Of a DNA stretch of 64,000 nt, positions 55,092 through 64,000 are shown piece by piece. This DNA comes from Nematopogon swammerdamellus. Lineage: Eukaryota; Arthropoda; Insecta; Lepidoptera; Adelidae. The stretch covers positions 9,521,247 through 9,585,246 of the forward strand of contig OX336354.1 in assembly GCA_946902875.1 (NCBI GenBank). The letters are read 5' to 3'. The translations under genes and the position numbers were made by a program. Within the stretch, counting starts at the first letter, position 1; each line of letters starts with the position of its first letter. Under the pieces are notes generated by a model that saw nothing but the letters and a program-made list of their open reading frames with translations, was not told where the DNA came from and did no database searches.

Positions 55092-55438
55092 TAGGCTTAG
55101 TAATAGGGTCCCGTACCGGACACGGAACCCTAAAAAATCGTGTAACAAAAGAATTCGATTTTTTTTAGCTAACATTATTGATTGATTTATATCCGAAACT
55201 AAATAGCTTTCGCTGAAAATGTTTTATTTAAAAGAAAAAACATTCTTACTTTCTCCATACATTTTTAAATACCTATTCCTGAAATATAAGGGTGAAGATC
55301 TTTTTTTTTTGCCCCAAGTGGTGGAACAAAAGATGTTCAGAATATGAAATACTACACGCCCAGCCTTCATGCTAACACCCATTTTTGAAACAGAGCGTTT
55401 AATGAAATACCTACATTACATGCACACTGTTCATATAT

Positions 55439-56058
55439 AGGTCTTTCAAAATTAGTTAATAGTACGCTAAGGGCGTACGCGTGTGGTGGCGTGCCTTGGG
55501 AGAGGCCTATGTCCAGCAGTGGACCGATACAGGCTGATGATGATGATGATGATGAACGCTAAGGGCCCCCCTGTATCATATAGGGAGTAAAACCTATATA
55601 ATGTTTTTTGAACCTTGGGCTTTTTTTTATGTAAATTTTTTTTGTATATGTAATGTATTTAAATAAAAAAATAGGTGGTTGATTTTTATAGCCTTACCGA
55701 TTCAGTTTCATAACAGTAACAAAAAAGTCTTTATTACCATTATGATGTAACACGTGTAAGTTGGTAAAAAAATGAAATTCTTTCTATCCCATACTAATAA
55801 AACTAAAATTGTGGTTTTTCACAATTTCTGAAAGAAATAGATCTATATATTGAAAGACTTTTTTGTTCCTGGCATGAAACTGAAACGATTAAGAAAAACA
55901 TTTTTTTTTATTTTATCTTAAAAAAATTTTTTTCTGTAAAAAAAATCTTTGTTCTTCAAAAGTGATCTATTTCGGATACAGCACCCTTCATCCCCCCCCC
56001 CCCCCCCCTCCCCCCCCCATTCCTCCTTAGCGTACTATTAACTAATTTTGAAAGACCT
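55439..56058. mobile_element. Complete copy of the AGGTCTTTC MITE inside the hAT
   Basis: AGGTCTTTCAAAATTAGTTA at the left and TAACTAATTTTGAAAGACCT at the right, with AT-rich TATAT on both sides. The interior matches the two halves of the outer MITE (53024-53330 and 56145-56328), including TAGGTGGTTGATTTTTATAG. It has a C-run near 55995-56020 and an internal LINE fragment (55475-55555). Confidence 0.88.
55475..55555 (+). pseudogene. LINE C-terminus with (GAT)n tail, 11-bp duplication
   Basis: Reads WWRALGEAYVQQWTDTG and stops, then GATGATGATG. ACGCTAAGGGC occurs exactly on both sides (55464-55474 and 55556-55566), a target duplication. An 81-bp insertion into the inner MITE: extreme 5' truncation. 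Confidence 0.88.
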
Positions 56059-56328
56059 TATATAACGTAGGTACATGAGTTTACAAATATTTTTTCGAAC
56101 CTTGACCACCCCCGAAACAAAATCCTGGGTACGGCCCTGAAGAGATCTATGTGTTTGAAGACTTTTTTGTATCTGGCATGAAACTGAAACGATTAAGAAA
56201 TTTTCTTTTTACATTTTACATAAAAACAATTTTTTTTTTGTAAAAAAAAATTCTTTGTACTTCAAAAGTGATCTATTTCCGATACAGAACCCCCCCTTAG
56301 CGTACTATAAACTAATTTTGAAAGACCT

Positions 56329-56646
56329 TATATATAATTTATAAATTGACGATATTACAAAATTTGTGAAAAGGGACCCATGAATTAACTGAATTATAAA
56401 TGACCTATTATTTATTTTTATTTTTTGAACTTGTATCTGATTACTGTTTCAATATTTTTTTCTTCTCTAAATAAATTATTTTAATGAATTGTTATAAATG
56501 ATAAATATTTTTATGATTTGTATTGGTCATTTATAGATATTTTTACAATTATTGACATTTCTCATAGTATGTATCGTTATCATGTTATATTATGTCTAAT
56601 TATAAGACCATACTCTGCAAGAATAGGTAATATTGACTTTGACTTT
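56329..56646 (+). pseudogene. 3' UTR of the split LINE
   Basis: TTATAAATTGACGATATTAC, CCATGAATTAACTGAATTAT, TATTATGTCTAATTATAAGA, CCATACTCTGCAAGAATA and ATTGACTTTGACTTT follow the 3' UTR of the LINE at 34379-35788. Continuation of 52820-53023. Confidence 0.85.
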
Positions 56647-57105
56647 ATGTTGTGGTCCACTTTGAATTTCTAGCGTTCGCCGCCGTGGAAACACTCGGCG
56701 TGTGGACGCCTGCCACAAAATCTTTCGGCAAGGTATTAGCTAAACTCCTTGTCGATAAGTCGGGTGACCGTCGCGCCGGTGCTTTCTTCACACAACGTGT
56801 AGCGCTGGAGATTCAGAGAGGCGATTGTACAAGTGTCCTCGGTACCGCAGGGAAGTTGGCAGCACTGGAGGAGATTTGCCTTCTTTCATAGCGCTCCCAC
56901 CACCGCACCCCCGACGCTAAACTCTCCTTTTTCTTCATTTATTTAATTGTAATAGTTATATTTAATTTAAAGTTTATTTTATTATAATTATTGTTTTAAG
57001 ATAGTTTAGATTTATTAACAGTGTTGTAATATTCACTTGTATTAATCATAACTTTAGTAATTTATTTGCTAATAGAATACAATATTAGATCAATAAAGAC
57101 AATTA
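56647..57105 (+). pseudogene. LINE-like C-terminal remnant with 3' UTR
   Basis: The frame from about 56650 reads FAAVETLGVWTPATKSFGKV, then SGDRRAGAFFTQRVALEIQR and GDCTSVLGT, stopping at 56891. The patterns VETLG, SGDxRAGxFxxQRxxxxIQRGN and LGT are familiar from C-termini of retroelement-derived polyproteins in arthropods; the exact clade is uncertain. An AT-rich 3' UTR and CAATAAAGACAATTAAA follow. It abuts the tail of another LINE. Confidence 0.55.
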
Positions 57106-60100
57106 AACTCTGACAAGGTTACACAGATAGATCTACTCTTAAAGAGACGATAAAGCCACAAAGGTGAAGGTGCTAGGGGGAGTAAACTAATTTTCCGAGC
57201 TGACGCTTAGCGCACGACTTGTGGCACTGGGCGGGGTCCGTTATGCCCCGGGCAACGCTGAGTAGAGTAATTTTGATCTCATTCTTAGAGAATTCCTGGG
57301 GTATGTCACTTGACATGATTGGCTTTATTACGACAAAGATTCGTGATGTCGAATTGAGTTGCCTTATTTCTATATATATTTTATTTATTTTATAGTACAG
57401 CGTATTTGCATACTCTAATGGTAGTAAAAGTTCCGATATCGGGGCCTCTTGTTTTTTCGTTTTGCATCTCTTTGGTCTCAAGGAAGCTACGCTGGGAAAC
57501 TAATAACCGCCAGAGTATCGGGACTGATGCTGGCAGAAAGGTTGGGAGCCCCTAGCATTACCATTCGTCACGGAAAGTGTGTCGTCGGGATTTGTGCGCT
57601 GCGCACGGAAAACCAGATTGCTAGGAAAAAGACAAGTGTTCTAGAATGAAATCGATCGAACATTGTCTTGTCATTCAAAATGATTACACACTTAAATACA
57701 AATTTTATTTGACAGCAAGAAAGATTGTGAAAAATCAAACACTGAATTTGTGCCAGTACAAAATTTCGGAAAAGAGACTTGTAATTTGAAGAAAACCGCA
57801 ATAGTCGGGAAAAATCCCCGACATTTGCTGGCTATAAAACTGATTAACGCCGGAAAATTTAACTTTAAATTATAACCTGCCATGGTTTATTTTATTACAG
57901 AATGAAAACAACAATATTGGAAAGAAATATTTGGAAGAAATTCAAGATTTTTAACGGAGTAGGGAAAAGGAAAGTTTTGTTGAACCAATATGGTGAAACA
58001 CAAAGCACAAAGCGAAACGAAATGACCTCGGAAGACGTATTCCTTGAGAGGTGGAGATTTCGGAATATGGATGATTAGCTTCATTTTCCCTGAATTTCGC
58101 ACATATTTTAAATTTTCCCTGTTTTTTTCCGCCTGGCAAAATTCCCTGGTAATTCCCGTTTTTTTTTCGGTTTGTCAGGTCGTTGGACACCCCGCTATCC
58201 TGTGTCACTCCTTGGATTTTCTAGTCAATTTTGGTATATATTTCATTGAGATTCAATGCTTCTTCGTTAACAATTTGTGTTATTTGTCTTGGGTTTTGTG
58301 TAAATGGTCTCCCACTATCTATATTATTCCCTCCAGCATGCACGTACATACGCTAATTCAATTTCCAAGCTCCACGTGAATGCTATTCTCCTCACTTCCT
58401 GTCGAGGCAGAAGCACATCTGTATTCGACAACAAGAACTTTCCCTTCTCCGCGCTAACATGTGGAACTATTAATTTCCTATGAACAATACTGGAGGCGAA
58501 CAATGGAAAATTTGGTGATTTCTACAGAACCTAACAATGTAGCGAGGAATTGATGCTTTCATTATGCACGGAATCTATGAGGGTTATACTTAGGTATAGC
58601 TTGCATGGTTCGCCTGGATGTGCGTGTTTAGTTCAGCTCGCAATGTTTTATGTTCAAATATTTTTTTTACTTCTTCGGTTTCGAAGCATTTACTTTTAAG
58701 AAAGAAAACTTATCATTTTACTTTAGTAAAGAACCTTTTTTGGTATAATACAATTTTCCTTCACATTACTCTTTTAAAATATGTACAATACAAGTCTCAA
58801 AATATACAGTGGCGTCCATGTATAATTTTTTTTATATTAATTTTAAGTCCAGATTTTCTTTTTCTATTTGGTATAGTGATGCACGTAAACTAAGTACCTA
58901 CTATTCCTGAATACAGAAAATTTCTATGCTGTATCACATCTCAACGTTTACGGTTCATGAAAATGCCGATGGAACATTTTATTGTGAAATAGAAAACAGT
59001 TACTCAAGTGTTTTCGATTTCATACATAGGTAACCCAAGAAACAATTTGACACAATCGAAGATGCGAATTGGCGGCAAATCTCATTGTTGTCAGATTCAA
59101 TAATAAGCTCGACGTTCGATATTCAAATTGAAATTTATTGAGGCGGAACTTTGAATGTGGAATTTCAACGAACTGCCATTTTCATAGACGAAGGAAGTTC
59201 GGAGTTAAATTGAATAGATATAAACATTAACGATAAGAAAGAAGAACAACACTCTTATAATGAACCAATATCTTTGATTGCAAAACAAACTCCAATTTTC
59301 ACGGTAGCTCTATTGTGTCTGCTTCCGCACAAGCGCGTAATCGTGGGTATGCCTCGACTCTGTCCAATTATCCTATTAATTAGTTATGCAATATTTAAAT
59401 TAAATAAATACGATAAACACGAATTCCAGCGTTATACAATGTATGTTTTATGCACTAAATGAAGATTCCCGTCAGAATTATCGTTTAAAAAAAAAGACGT
59501 AATTCGTTCAAGTCAAAAATAGGCACATTGAAATTGCAACTTTTTCACATCAATTCCACGTTCAAAGAAATGTCACAAGGGCTACCGGTCGGAACTGGCG
59601 CCAACAGAACAATAACGTAATTTAATTTGGGCGTGTTTTTATCTGGAAAACAAAATGGAAATAGGTTTTGTTGCGCCCCGTGCTTTCATTCAGCGTTTAT
59701 TGGGGTAAATTGAGGAGAAATTGCGGAAAATATTTCATTGCCCGCCGCACAGTAGTATGGATTTATTTTTAAGAGCTTTGGGGAAAGGGTGCATTAATGA
59801 TTTATTTCAACTGAACACAAAACTGAAAAAACCAAAATTACAACTCGAACTGATTACACGTTAAATATGCATTTTGCATGGAGGATACAAGCGCCTCATA
59901 GCTTGAGTAATCCGTTTATACTGACAGAAGTGCCCAAGAACCTTACAAATCCTTTTTCAGAGAAGACGTTAAAAAAAGCCCTGCGAAGTTTCTTGCCGGG
60001 TCTTCTCTGTGGGTATAATCGAACCGAATTTTAAAAACAAAATATGACAAATTCAAGCGTAGTGTAAGTACTACTAGAATAATAAAAAGAAGAATAAAGA

Positions 60101-60129
60101 ATAAAGATAAATACTTAGGTAAGTACAGT
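57106..60129. other. 5' intron or upstream DNA, mostly unique-looking
   Basis: Few repeats recognised. Frames at 57173-57481 (minus) and 58044-58379 have no family match. 59500-59900 is relatively repeat-free, with AACAATAA (Sox-like) and homeodomain-like ATTAATGATTTATT sites, a plausible conserved regulatory block but unproven. Confidence 0.4.
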
Positions 60130-60385
60130 TTTTTTTTATGTAATCCGGTATGGGTTTCTTAGTCGGAGGGGCCAAATCACATGCTCCGACCAGCCAATAT
60201 CAACTCCGAGAAAGTAGGTGCCCTGAGACTTCCCTGGATTGGTGGCTATACTGGACTAGAGGAGAACACAACCGAGGCTGCTATGCGGCCATCTTACATC
60301 CAGTACGCTGGTACCAACCCAGTCGGCTACAATTTGAGCATACCACGTAGTAAGGGGCAAAGGAAGGGCCCTACCTACAGAGCAT
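60130..60385 (-). mobile_element. tRNA-headed SINE, core and tail
   Basis: Minus-strand copy of 25500-25905: T-run, tail (CCGACCAGCCAATATCAACT), then TAGTCCAGTATAGCC-type segment, GTACGCTGGTACCAACCCAG and CACGTAGTAAGG core. The head is absent. Confidence 0.8.
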
Positions 60386-60777
60386 GGCAGTGTTGTTGCA
60401 TTTGTTGCACAAATTAGTAATAGAAGCACAGAGGTGCTCTGTGGTAGAAGTAAGCAAACTTCGTCAATATGTAACGTATGTAACTGCGATCTAAAACGTA
60501 CCTACTAACATATAGCATGATCATAACTCTATGGGTAGACAGGCGTAAGGTAAGAGTAAGGCGCCGCATGTAGAGGCGACACACAAGTCGAAGGCGACAG
60601 GGTTCCGGAGAAGTTTGTTAGTGAAAGGAAATTGCTGCAGCGGATTCAGGGTGCATCTTAGACTGCGATAGATTGGAGCAATCCTGTTTCCAGCGAGGCT
60701 TCGATGGAAGCTAGGTACAGTTTGGTGGAAACATTAATTACGGAAACTTCAAATTGTCTTATGTTACCGTACTCCCT
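60386..60777. other. Intronic or upstream DNA, no gene seen
   Basis: Nothing recognised. Confidence 0.45.
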
Positions 60778-60990
60778 TTTTTATGGACGACCGGCACGGG
60801 TGGCTGTGCCCAAAAGTTCAAAGGAAGATTAAGACACAGCCAATAACACCACTCCTCGCAAAACCACACTCAGAGAGGCGCCATGCCGGCTACAAGGCAG
60901 ACAAAGAGTTGAAGACTCCCAGGTTTATAGGTGGTGGGGGAACACACTCGCCGAAAGACCGTTCCTATGTCTTGAAGACAACCTTACTCT
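60778..60990 (-). pseudogene. LINE-B 3' end
   Basis: Matches 62480-62695: GGTGGCTGTGCCCAAAAGTT, AAGACACAGCCAATAACACC, ACCACACTCAGAGAGGCGCC, ending near GAAAGACCGTTCC. On the minus strand this is the end of a LINE polyprotein and its poly(A), T-run at left. Confidence 0.7.
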
Positions 60991-61022
60991 AATATTTCAT
61001 ATAAATAGGTACATGTTGTGTA

Positions 61023-61112
61023 CATTGTACCGTGTGGGGTCGGTACTTAAAAAGAATAGCCCCACTGCATCTCTCCCCGTCGCATGTCGTAAAAGTCGAC
61101 TAAGGGATAAGA
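61023..61112 (+). repeat. 5' part of the hairpin-bearing repeat
   Basis: TTGTACCGTGTGGGGTCGGT, ACTTAAAAAGAATAGCCCCA, ACTAAGGGATAAG; broken by the SINE that starts at 61119. The same repeat-then-SINE order occurs at 14018-14339. Confidence 0.85.
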
Positions 61113-61118
61113 AAATTC

Positions 61119-61507
61119 GTCAGCCTCGGTAGCTCAGTGGCGCGGTTGGTTAGTCAACTGTTATTAAGCAACGCTGAGCGCGGTCAGTGATTGGATGGGT
61201 GACCGCTCGACCGTTGGAGGCTGACCGTAGTTCGGATTCCACGTTAAACTGTAGGTCCCTTCCCTTCTTACCTTACTAGGTGGTAGGGTTTATCCCGGCC
61301 GGGTTGGTACCACCGCACTGAACGAAACGTCGGTCGAAACGGCGATTCGAAATGTAAATAGTTCGTGTTTTTAGTCCAGTTTAGTGTAGCCGACATGAAA
61401 TGAAGGGAAGCACTGACATGGCACCTAGTTCACCCTGTGTTATGGGCTGACATCACGGATGTTGTAGGTGATGTAGCAAACCGTGTCAGGTTCCATAAAA
61501 AAAAAAA
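61119..61507 (+). mobile_element. 5S/tRNA-headed SINE, full length (best copy)
   Basis: Complete: GTCAGCCTCGGTAGCTCAGT (A-box-like), TTATTAAGCAACGCTGAGCG and CAGTGATTGGATGGGTGACC (5S internal control region-like), CTCGACCGTTGGAGGCTGAC, core (ACTGTAGGTCCCTTCCCTTC, GTTGGTACCACCGCACTG), tail (ACATCACGGATGTTGTAGGT) and an A-run. About 390 bp. No protein. Use as reference for the family in this window. Confidence 0.94.
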
Positions 61508-61572
61508 TGTATGTATGTAATGTAAATAGGCTGAGTGGTCAGATTATTAAGTATTCACCTCTATGCCGCAAG

Positions 61573-61705
61573 TAAATAATAATGTTCTCGTGAGGGGTAG
61601 TATGAGTTAATTATTTTTAAGTGACTATAATACGAGTACTTATATGGTACTAACAAAACATTGTGACTTACGAAGTTTGTTTGTCAGCTCTTCTTCCCAT
61701 TGAAT
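61573..61705 (+). repeat. Flank duplicated from/with 18776-18905
   Basis: Same blocks in the same order as 18776-18905, again downstream of a plus-strand SINE; moderately diverged. Confidence 0.75.
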
Positions 61706-62365
61706 TAGACCAGTTTGAATTCATGACTTGTCCAAGAGTAGGTTACTTACATATTAGATGATAATATTGCACAATAAACAATAAATACAATCTTTTTAAA
61801 TTGTTTGCTTGTAAAATAAATCTTGCCTACACTAAACAATTATTTTCATTTGAACCTAATAAATTAAGGCTTCCGAATACGCTTTCCTGAAAATATAAGC
61901 AAACAATGCAAATAAAATAAAGTATAGAAAATATAGTGAAGGCGAGATAATCAAATAAGCTGCCAAGGAAAAATGTTTCCTCGGAGAAAAACCGGATCGG
62001 GAAATAATTTTCTTTAAGAGGTAATGTAATTATTTAAAAGAGAAAATTCTGCGCCGAAGAACATTTTGTGTTACAGCTTGGAACTGTAAATTGTAAATTT
62101 TATTGTAATTATGTGGAGGCCTAAAAATAAACAAAATAAAATCGAGCATATTACTTGAAGACATTTCTTTATGTGAAACTTAAAGGGTGTTATACCTATA
62201 CATGTAGAGAAATCACTGCATATTCGCTTCCCTGCGAGTTTGAGAAGTGATCTATATAGAGATCTCTATCTATACAATTTAACGGTTACATAGATTTCAA
62301 TGAAATTTTCGACATGCCTTCCAAACTTAGAAGTTAGACTACATACTCTACTCGCTTTACATAGT
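61706..62365. other. Unique-looking AT-rich DNA, no gene seen
   Basis: No repeat recognised. ACAATGCAAATAAAAT near 61910 is Sox/POU-like. Function unknown. Confidence 0.4.
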
Positions 62366-63012
62366 GTTTTTATTATTTTTTTATTGAAAGCGCGTCATAT
62401 GGCGCCGAAGCACCCATAAGGTGTGTAACGACGCCCATGGACATTCAGTCTTATGTGGGGGTTGCGAATTTTTTTTTTTTATATAGGCAGCCGGCGCGGG
62501 TGTCTGTGCCCAATACTTCAACGGAAGATCAGACACAGCCAATAACACCATTCCTCGCGAAACCACGCTCAGAGAGGCGCCATGCCGGCTATGAGGCGGA
62601 CAAAAAGGTTGTCGTCTAATTTATTGACACGCCTTTTGAAGATTCCCAGGTTATAGGTGGTGGGGAACACACTCACCGGAAGACCGTTCCATATTTTCGC
62701 CGTTCGACACAGGAAAGATTTCGAAAAACGATGTGTTCTTAGTAGTTGGGTGTCAACAACCTATGGATGTTCCGAGCGAGTCCGGCGGGTGTGGCGGAGA
62801 CGGATGGGGGCTGGAGGGATGAGAGAAGCCAATTCATCAGAGCAACGTCCATGGTAGTACCTATAGAACAGGCTAAGAGAACCGATTGTTCGCCTGTGGC
62901 CCAATGATTCAAGTCTCTCCGTGAGCTTGGGAATACCATACCGGCCTGACAAGTGCCCATTCACGACCCTCCTGAAGGACCCGAGACTGTACTTGGTGGA
63001 AAATATATGGGT
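62366..63012 (-). pseudogene. LINE-B nested in a LINE-A 3' end
   Basis: On the minus strand LINE-A reads YSLGSFRRVVNGHLSGRYGI, then LINE-B begins LTERLESLGHRRTIGSLSLF, YRYYHGRCSDELASLIPPAP, and after frame changes WNGLPVSVFPTTYNLGIFKR with RVNKL. The B poly(A) is the T-run at about 62469-62478, after which the LINE-A 3' end resumes (62366-62470). Both are CR1/Jockey-type C-termini, with frameshifts and stops. The same A-B pairing occurs at 43548-43920. Confidence 0.8.
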
Positions 63013-63033
63013 TTTCGTATGATGGCTTTTATA

Positions 63034-63486
63034 CAGGATGTTGTAACTGCCAGTACATTAATTTCACCAGGGCACTCCTCATGTATTTCCGAGACAAAAA
63101 AGTAAATAAAGTTTTTCTCTAAAGTGTCTAGTTTTGGAGATATGAATTTTTGAAATTTATGTTTTCGTCAAGTGTAATTTGACGCGCGCGGGTGGAGGGT
63201 GCTGGCGCGGGAGCGGTCGGGGTCAAAAACTCACGCCGCGCGCCGCCACCGCGCATTTCCTCTCTCCGCGCACTCGTTCCTGCTCGCTCACTCACCGCGC
63301 GCCTTTCATTCCCACGTTCGTGCGGAACATTAGATCCTTTTTGCACTAAATTAATCAATTAGTTTGTATGAAAACTGTAACTTTTTATTTAAAGGGAATT
63401 CAGAAAACACTTGCTCGAATTTTTTGTTACTATTTATCCCAATAATCATTTCCCAAATTTAATGTAGTGGCCGCTACAACATCCCG
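63034..63486. mobile_element. 453-bp TIR element with GC-rich interior
   Basis: CAGGATGTTGTAACTGCCAG and TACATTAATTT at the left are mirrored at the right (AAATTTAATGTAGTGG, CCGCTACAACATCCCG). TATA flanks both ends. The interior 63180-63310 is very GC-rich (GACGCGCGCGGGTGGAGG), making it look like a promoter, but it lies wholly within the element. No transposase. Confidence 0.75.
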
Positions 63487-63626
63487 TATATTATATGTAG
63501 TGTGGCCCCCATACAAACACAAGTAGGTACCTATTATTACAAATAATTGTTCACCACCATTGGCCAAGTCCATTGTGAACACGAGCGGAGCCGCGGATAC
63601 GGCTAGACTCATATAGCTATACTTAC

Positions 63627-63720
63627 CTATAGATAAACGTATCGCAGGCTGTACTCACGGAGGCTGCCGCGCGCCCTCTACAGTGTTAAAGAGGTGGAAA
63701 GCCTCAAGTATGCTTCGGAT
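63627..63720 (-). promoter_or_regulatory. Candidate 5' non-coding exon with two donor-like sites
   Basis: The minus strand has TATAAATA near 63747-63740, then GC-rich GTAGAGGGCGCGCGGCAGCC ending CTCC|GTGAGTAC at 63659/63658, and a second donor-like ATAG|GTAAGTATA at 63627/63626. The SoxD gene needs a 5' exon somewhere to the right of 49150, and this is a possible one. No direct evidence of transcription. Confidence 0.22.
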
Positions 63721-63859
63721 CGGAACTTTCAAGTTTTACTCCATTATTTATAGGAGTTTCTGTTTATATTTATGTCGCAAGACATTGGGAGGAAAAAGAA
63801 AAGGTTGCTGTATTTATGTTACGCTGAAAACATAGGTACCTACCAAATATTGTTTTTAG

Positions 63860-63955
63860 TGTGACGCGACGGAGGGACGGACGAACAGACAGACAGACAG
63901 ACAGACGGCGTAGGTAAGCTTAATAATAGGCTTCCGTGTGGATACGGAACCCTAA
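63860..63955 (+). repeat. 3' end of the CGGAACCCTAAAAA repeat
   Basis: GACGGAGGGACGGACGAACA, ACAGACAG repeats, GGCGTAGGTAAGCTTAATAA and GGATACGGAACCCTAAAAAC match the end of 54390-55135. Confidence 0.75.
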
Positions 63956-64000
63956 AAACCAGCGATTCACCTGCAGAGCTAAGCGCGATCTGTCACGTTT

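Larger units (their letters stand above)
54390..55135 (+). repeat. Dispersed repeat CCGGCCAAGTGCGAGTCG ... CGGAACCCTAAAAA
   Basis: I recognise both ends as those of one abundant lepidopteran repeat: AAAACCGGCCAAGTGCGAGT start, TTATTTGTTGTTATATCG middle, a GACGGACGG/ACAGACAG microsatellite, and GGGTCCCGTACCGG with CACGGAACCCTAAAAA end. The middle is interrupted by a palindromic insertion (54706-54897). Tail relatives are at 63860-63955 and, on the minus strand, 50623-50690. Confidence 0.75.
53332..56139. mobile_element. 2.8 kb non-autonomous hAT element, perfect 8-bp duplication
   Basis: The ends CAAGGCCGTACCCAGG and CCTGGGTACGGCCCTG are inverted repeats with one mismatch and a hAT-type CAGGG-like start. 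AAGAGATC occurs directly on both sides (53324-53331 and 56140-56147), the diagnostic 8-bp duplication. The left end is followed by a G15 run and a C11 run. No transposase; the interior is filled with other repeats. Confidence 0.9.
53024..56328. mobile_element. MITE with 48-bp TIRs, swollen by a nested hAT
   Basis: AGGTCTTTCAAAATTAG and GTACGCTAAG at the left are mirrored at the right (CGTACTATAAACTAATTTTG, AAAGACCT) out to GTTCTGTATC/GATACAGAAC, about 48 bp with few mismatches. The host target is TATA-rich, so duplication length is ambiguous. The original ~500-bp MITE is split at 53331/56140 by a hAT element. An independent copy of the same MITE is inside that hAT (55439-56058). Confidence 0.88.

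Noticed and set aside
57173..57481. 102-codon minus-strand frame with Cys and Lys residues
   Set aside because: No family match I can name, no splice or promoter evidence; chance frame or retroelement debris.
61140..61220. Possible 5S rRNA gene
   Set aside because: Only the internal control region resembles 5S; the 5' and 3' strands that pair in real 5S are absent, and all copies sit in the same SINE.
62739..62964. Two overlapping minus-strand frames as novel genes
   Set aside because: They read LINE reverse-transcriptase C-terminus (ESLGHRR, YRYYHGRCSDELASL); assigned to LINE-B.

Overview
The window looks like lepidopteran (moth or butterfly) nuclear DNA. It is AT-rich, has very long introns, and is packed with dispersed repeats that I recognise as common in Lepidoptera: fragments ending in a GATGATGAT tail, repeats opening with GCCCGCGGCTTCGC, short elements opening with GGCCCACTTGCACC, and LINE 3' ends. 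There is no prokaryotic-style gene packing.

Only one host gene can be supported, and it lies on the minus strand. Its first coding exon is 48601-49145 and its next coding exon is 13755-13902. The exons have consensus splice sites and matching phase (two bases plus one base of a split Asn codon). The second exon encodes a coiled coil closely resembling the leucine zipper of SoxD transcription factors (vertebrate SOX5/6/13, Drosophila Sox102F). The HMG-box exons are not visible and should lie to the left of position 1. The first coding exon begins only four bases before its ATG, just after a clear splice acceptor, so at least one 5' non-coding exon lies further right. The window is therefore mostly intron: a ~34.7 kb intron between the two coding exons, part of the next intron (1-13754), and part of the 5' intron or upstream region (49150-64000).

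The introns are a layered transposon deposit. The most frequent element is a SINE whose head resembles 5S rRNA joined to a tRNA-like A-box segment (about 17 full or partial copies). A second, tRNA-headed SINE (25500-25905; minus-strand copy 60130-60385) shares its central domain but has a different head and tail. A third dispersed repeat carries an internal hairpin and a GTAT-rich end (10 copies). Other elements include degenerate LINE reverse-transcriptase fragments (34379-35788, 17165-17487, 62366-63012 and others), small inverted-repeat transposons, a 2.8 kb fold-back element (10494-13329), a 4.2 kb element with 27-bp perfect termini and arrays of a CATTACC-type motif (33083-37323), a dispersed element inflated by three kinds of tandem array (45442-47165), and a stack of five nested insertions at 52820-56646.

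The most unusual items are the modular SINE pair, the fold-back element with about 1 kb of potential double-stranded RNA, the phased-motif TIR element, and the nested hAT insertion, whose 8-bp target duplication is perfect. Family names rest on motifs read by eye, without database comparison. Repeat boundaries are accurate to a few bases only where a target duplication or TIR is described.
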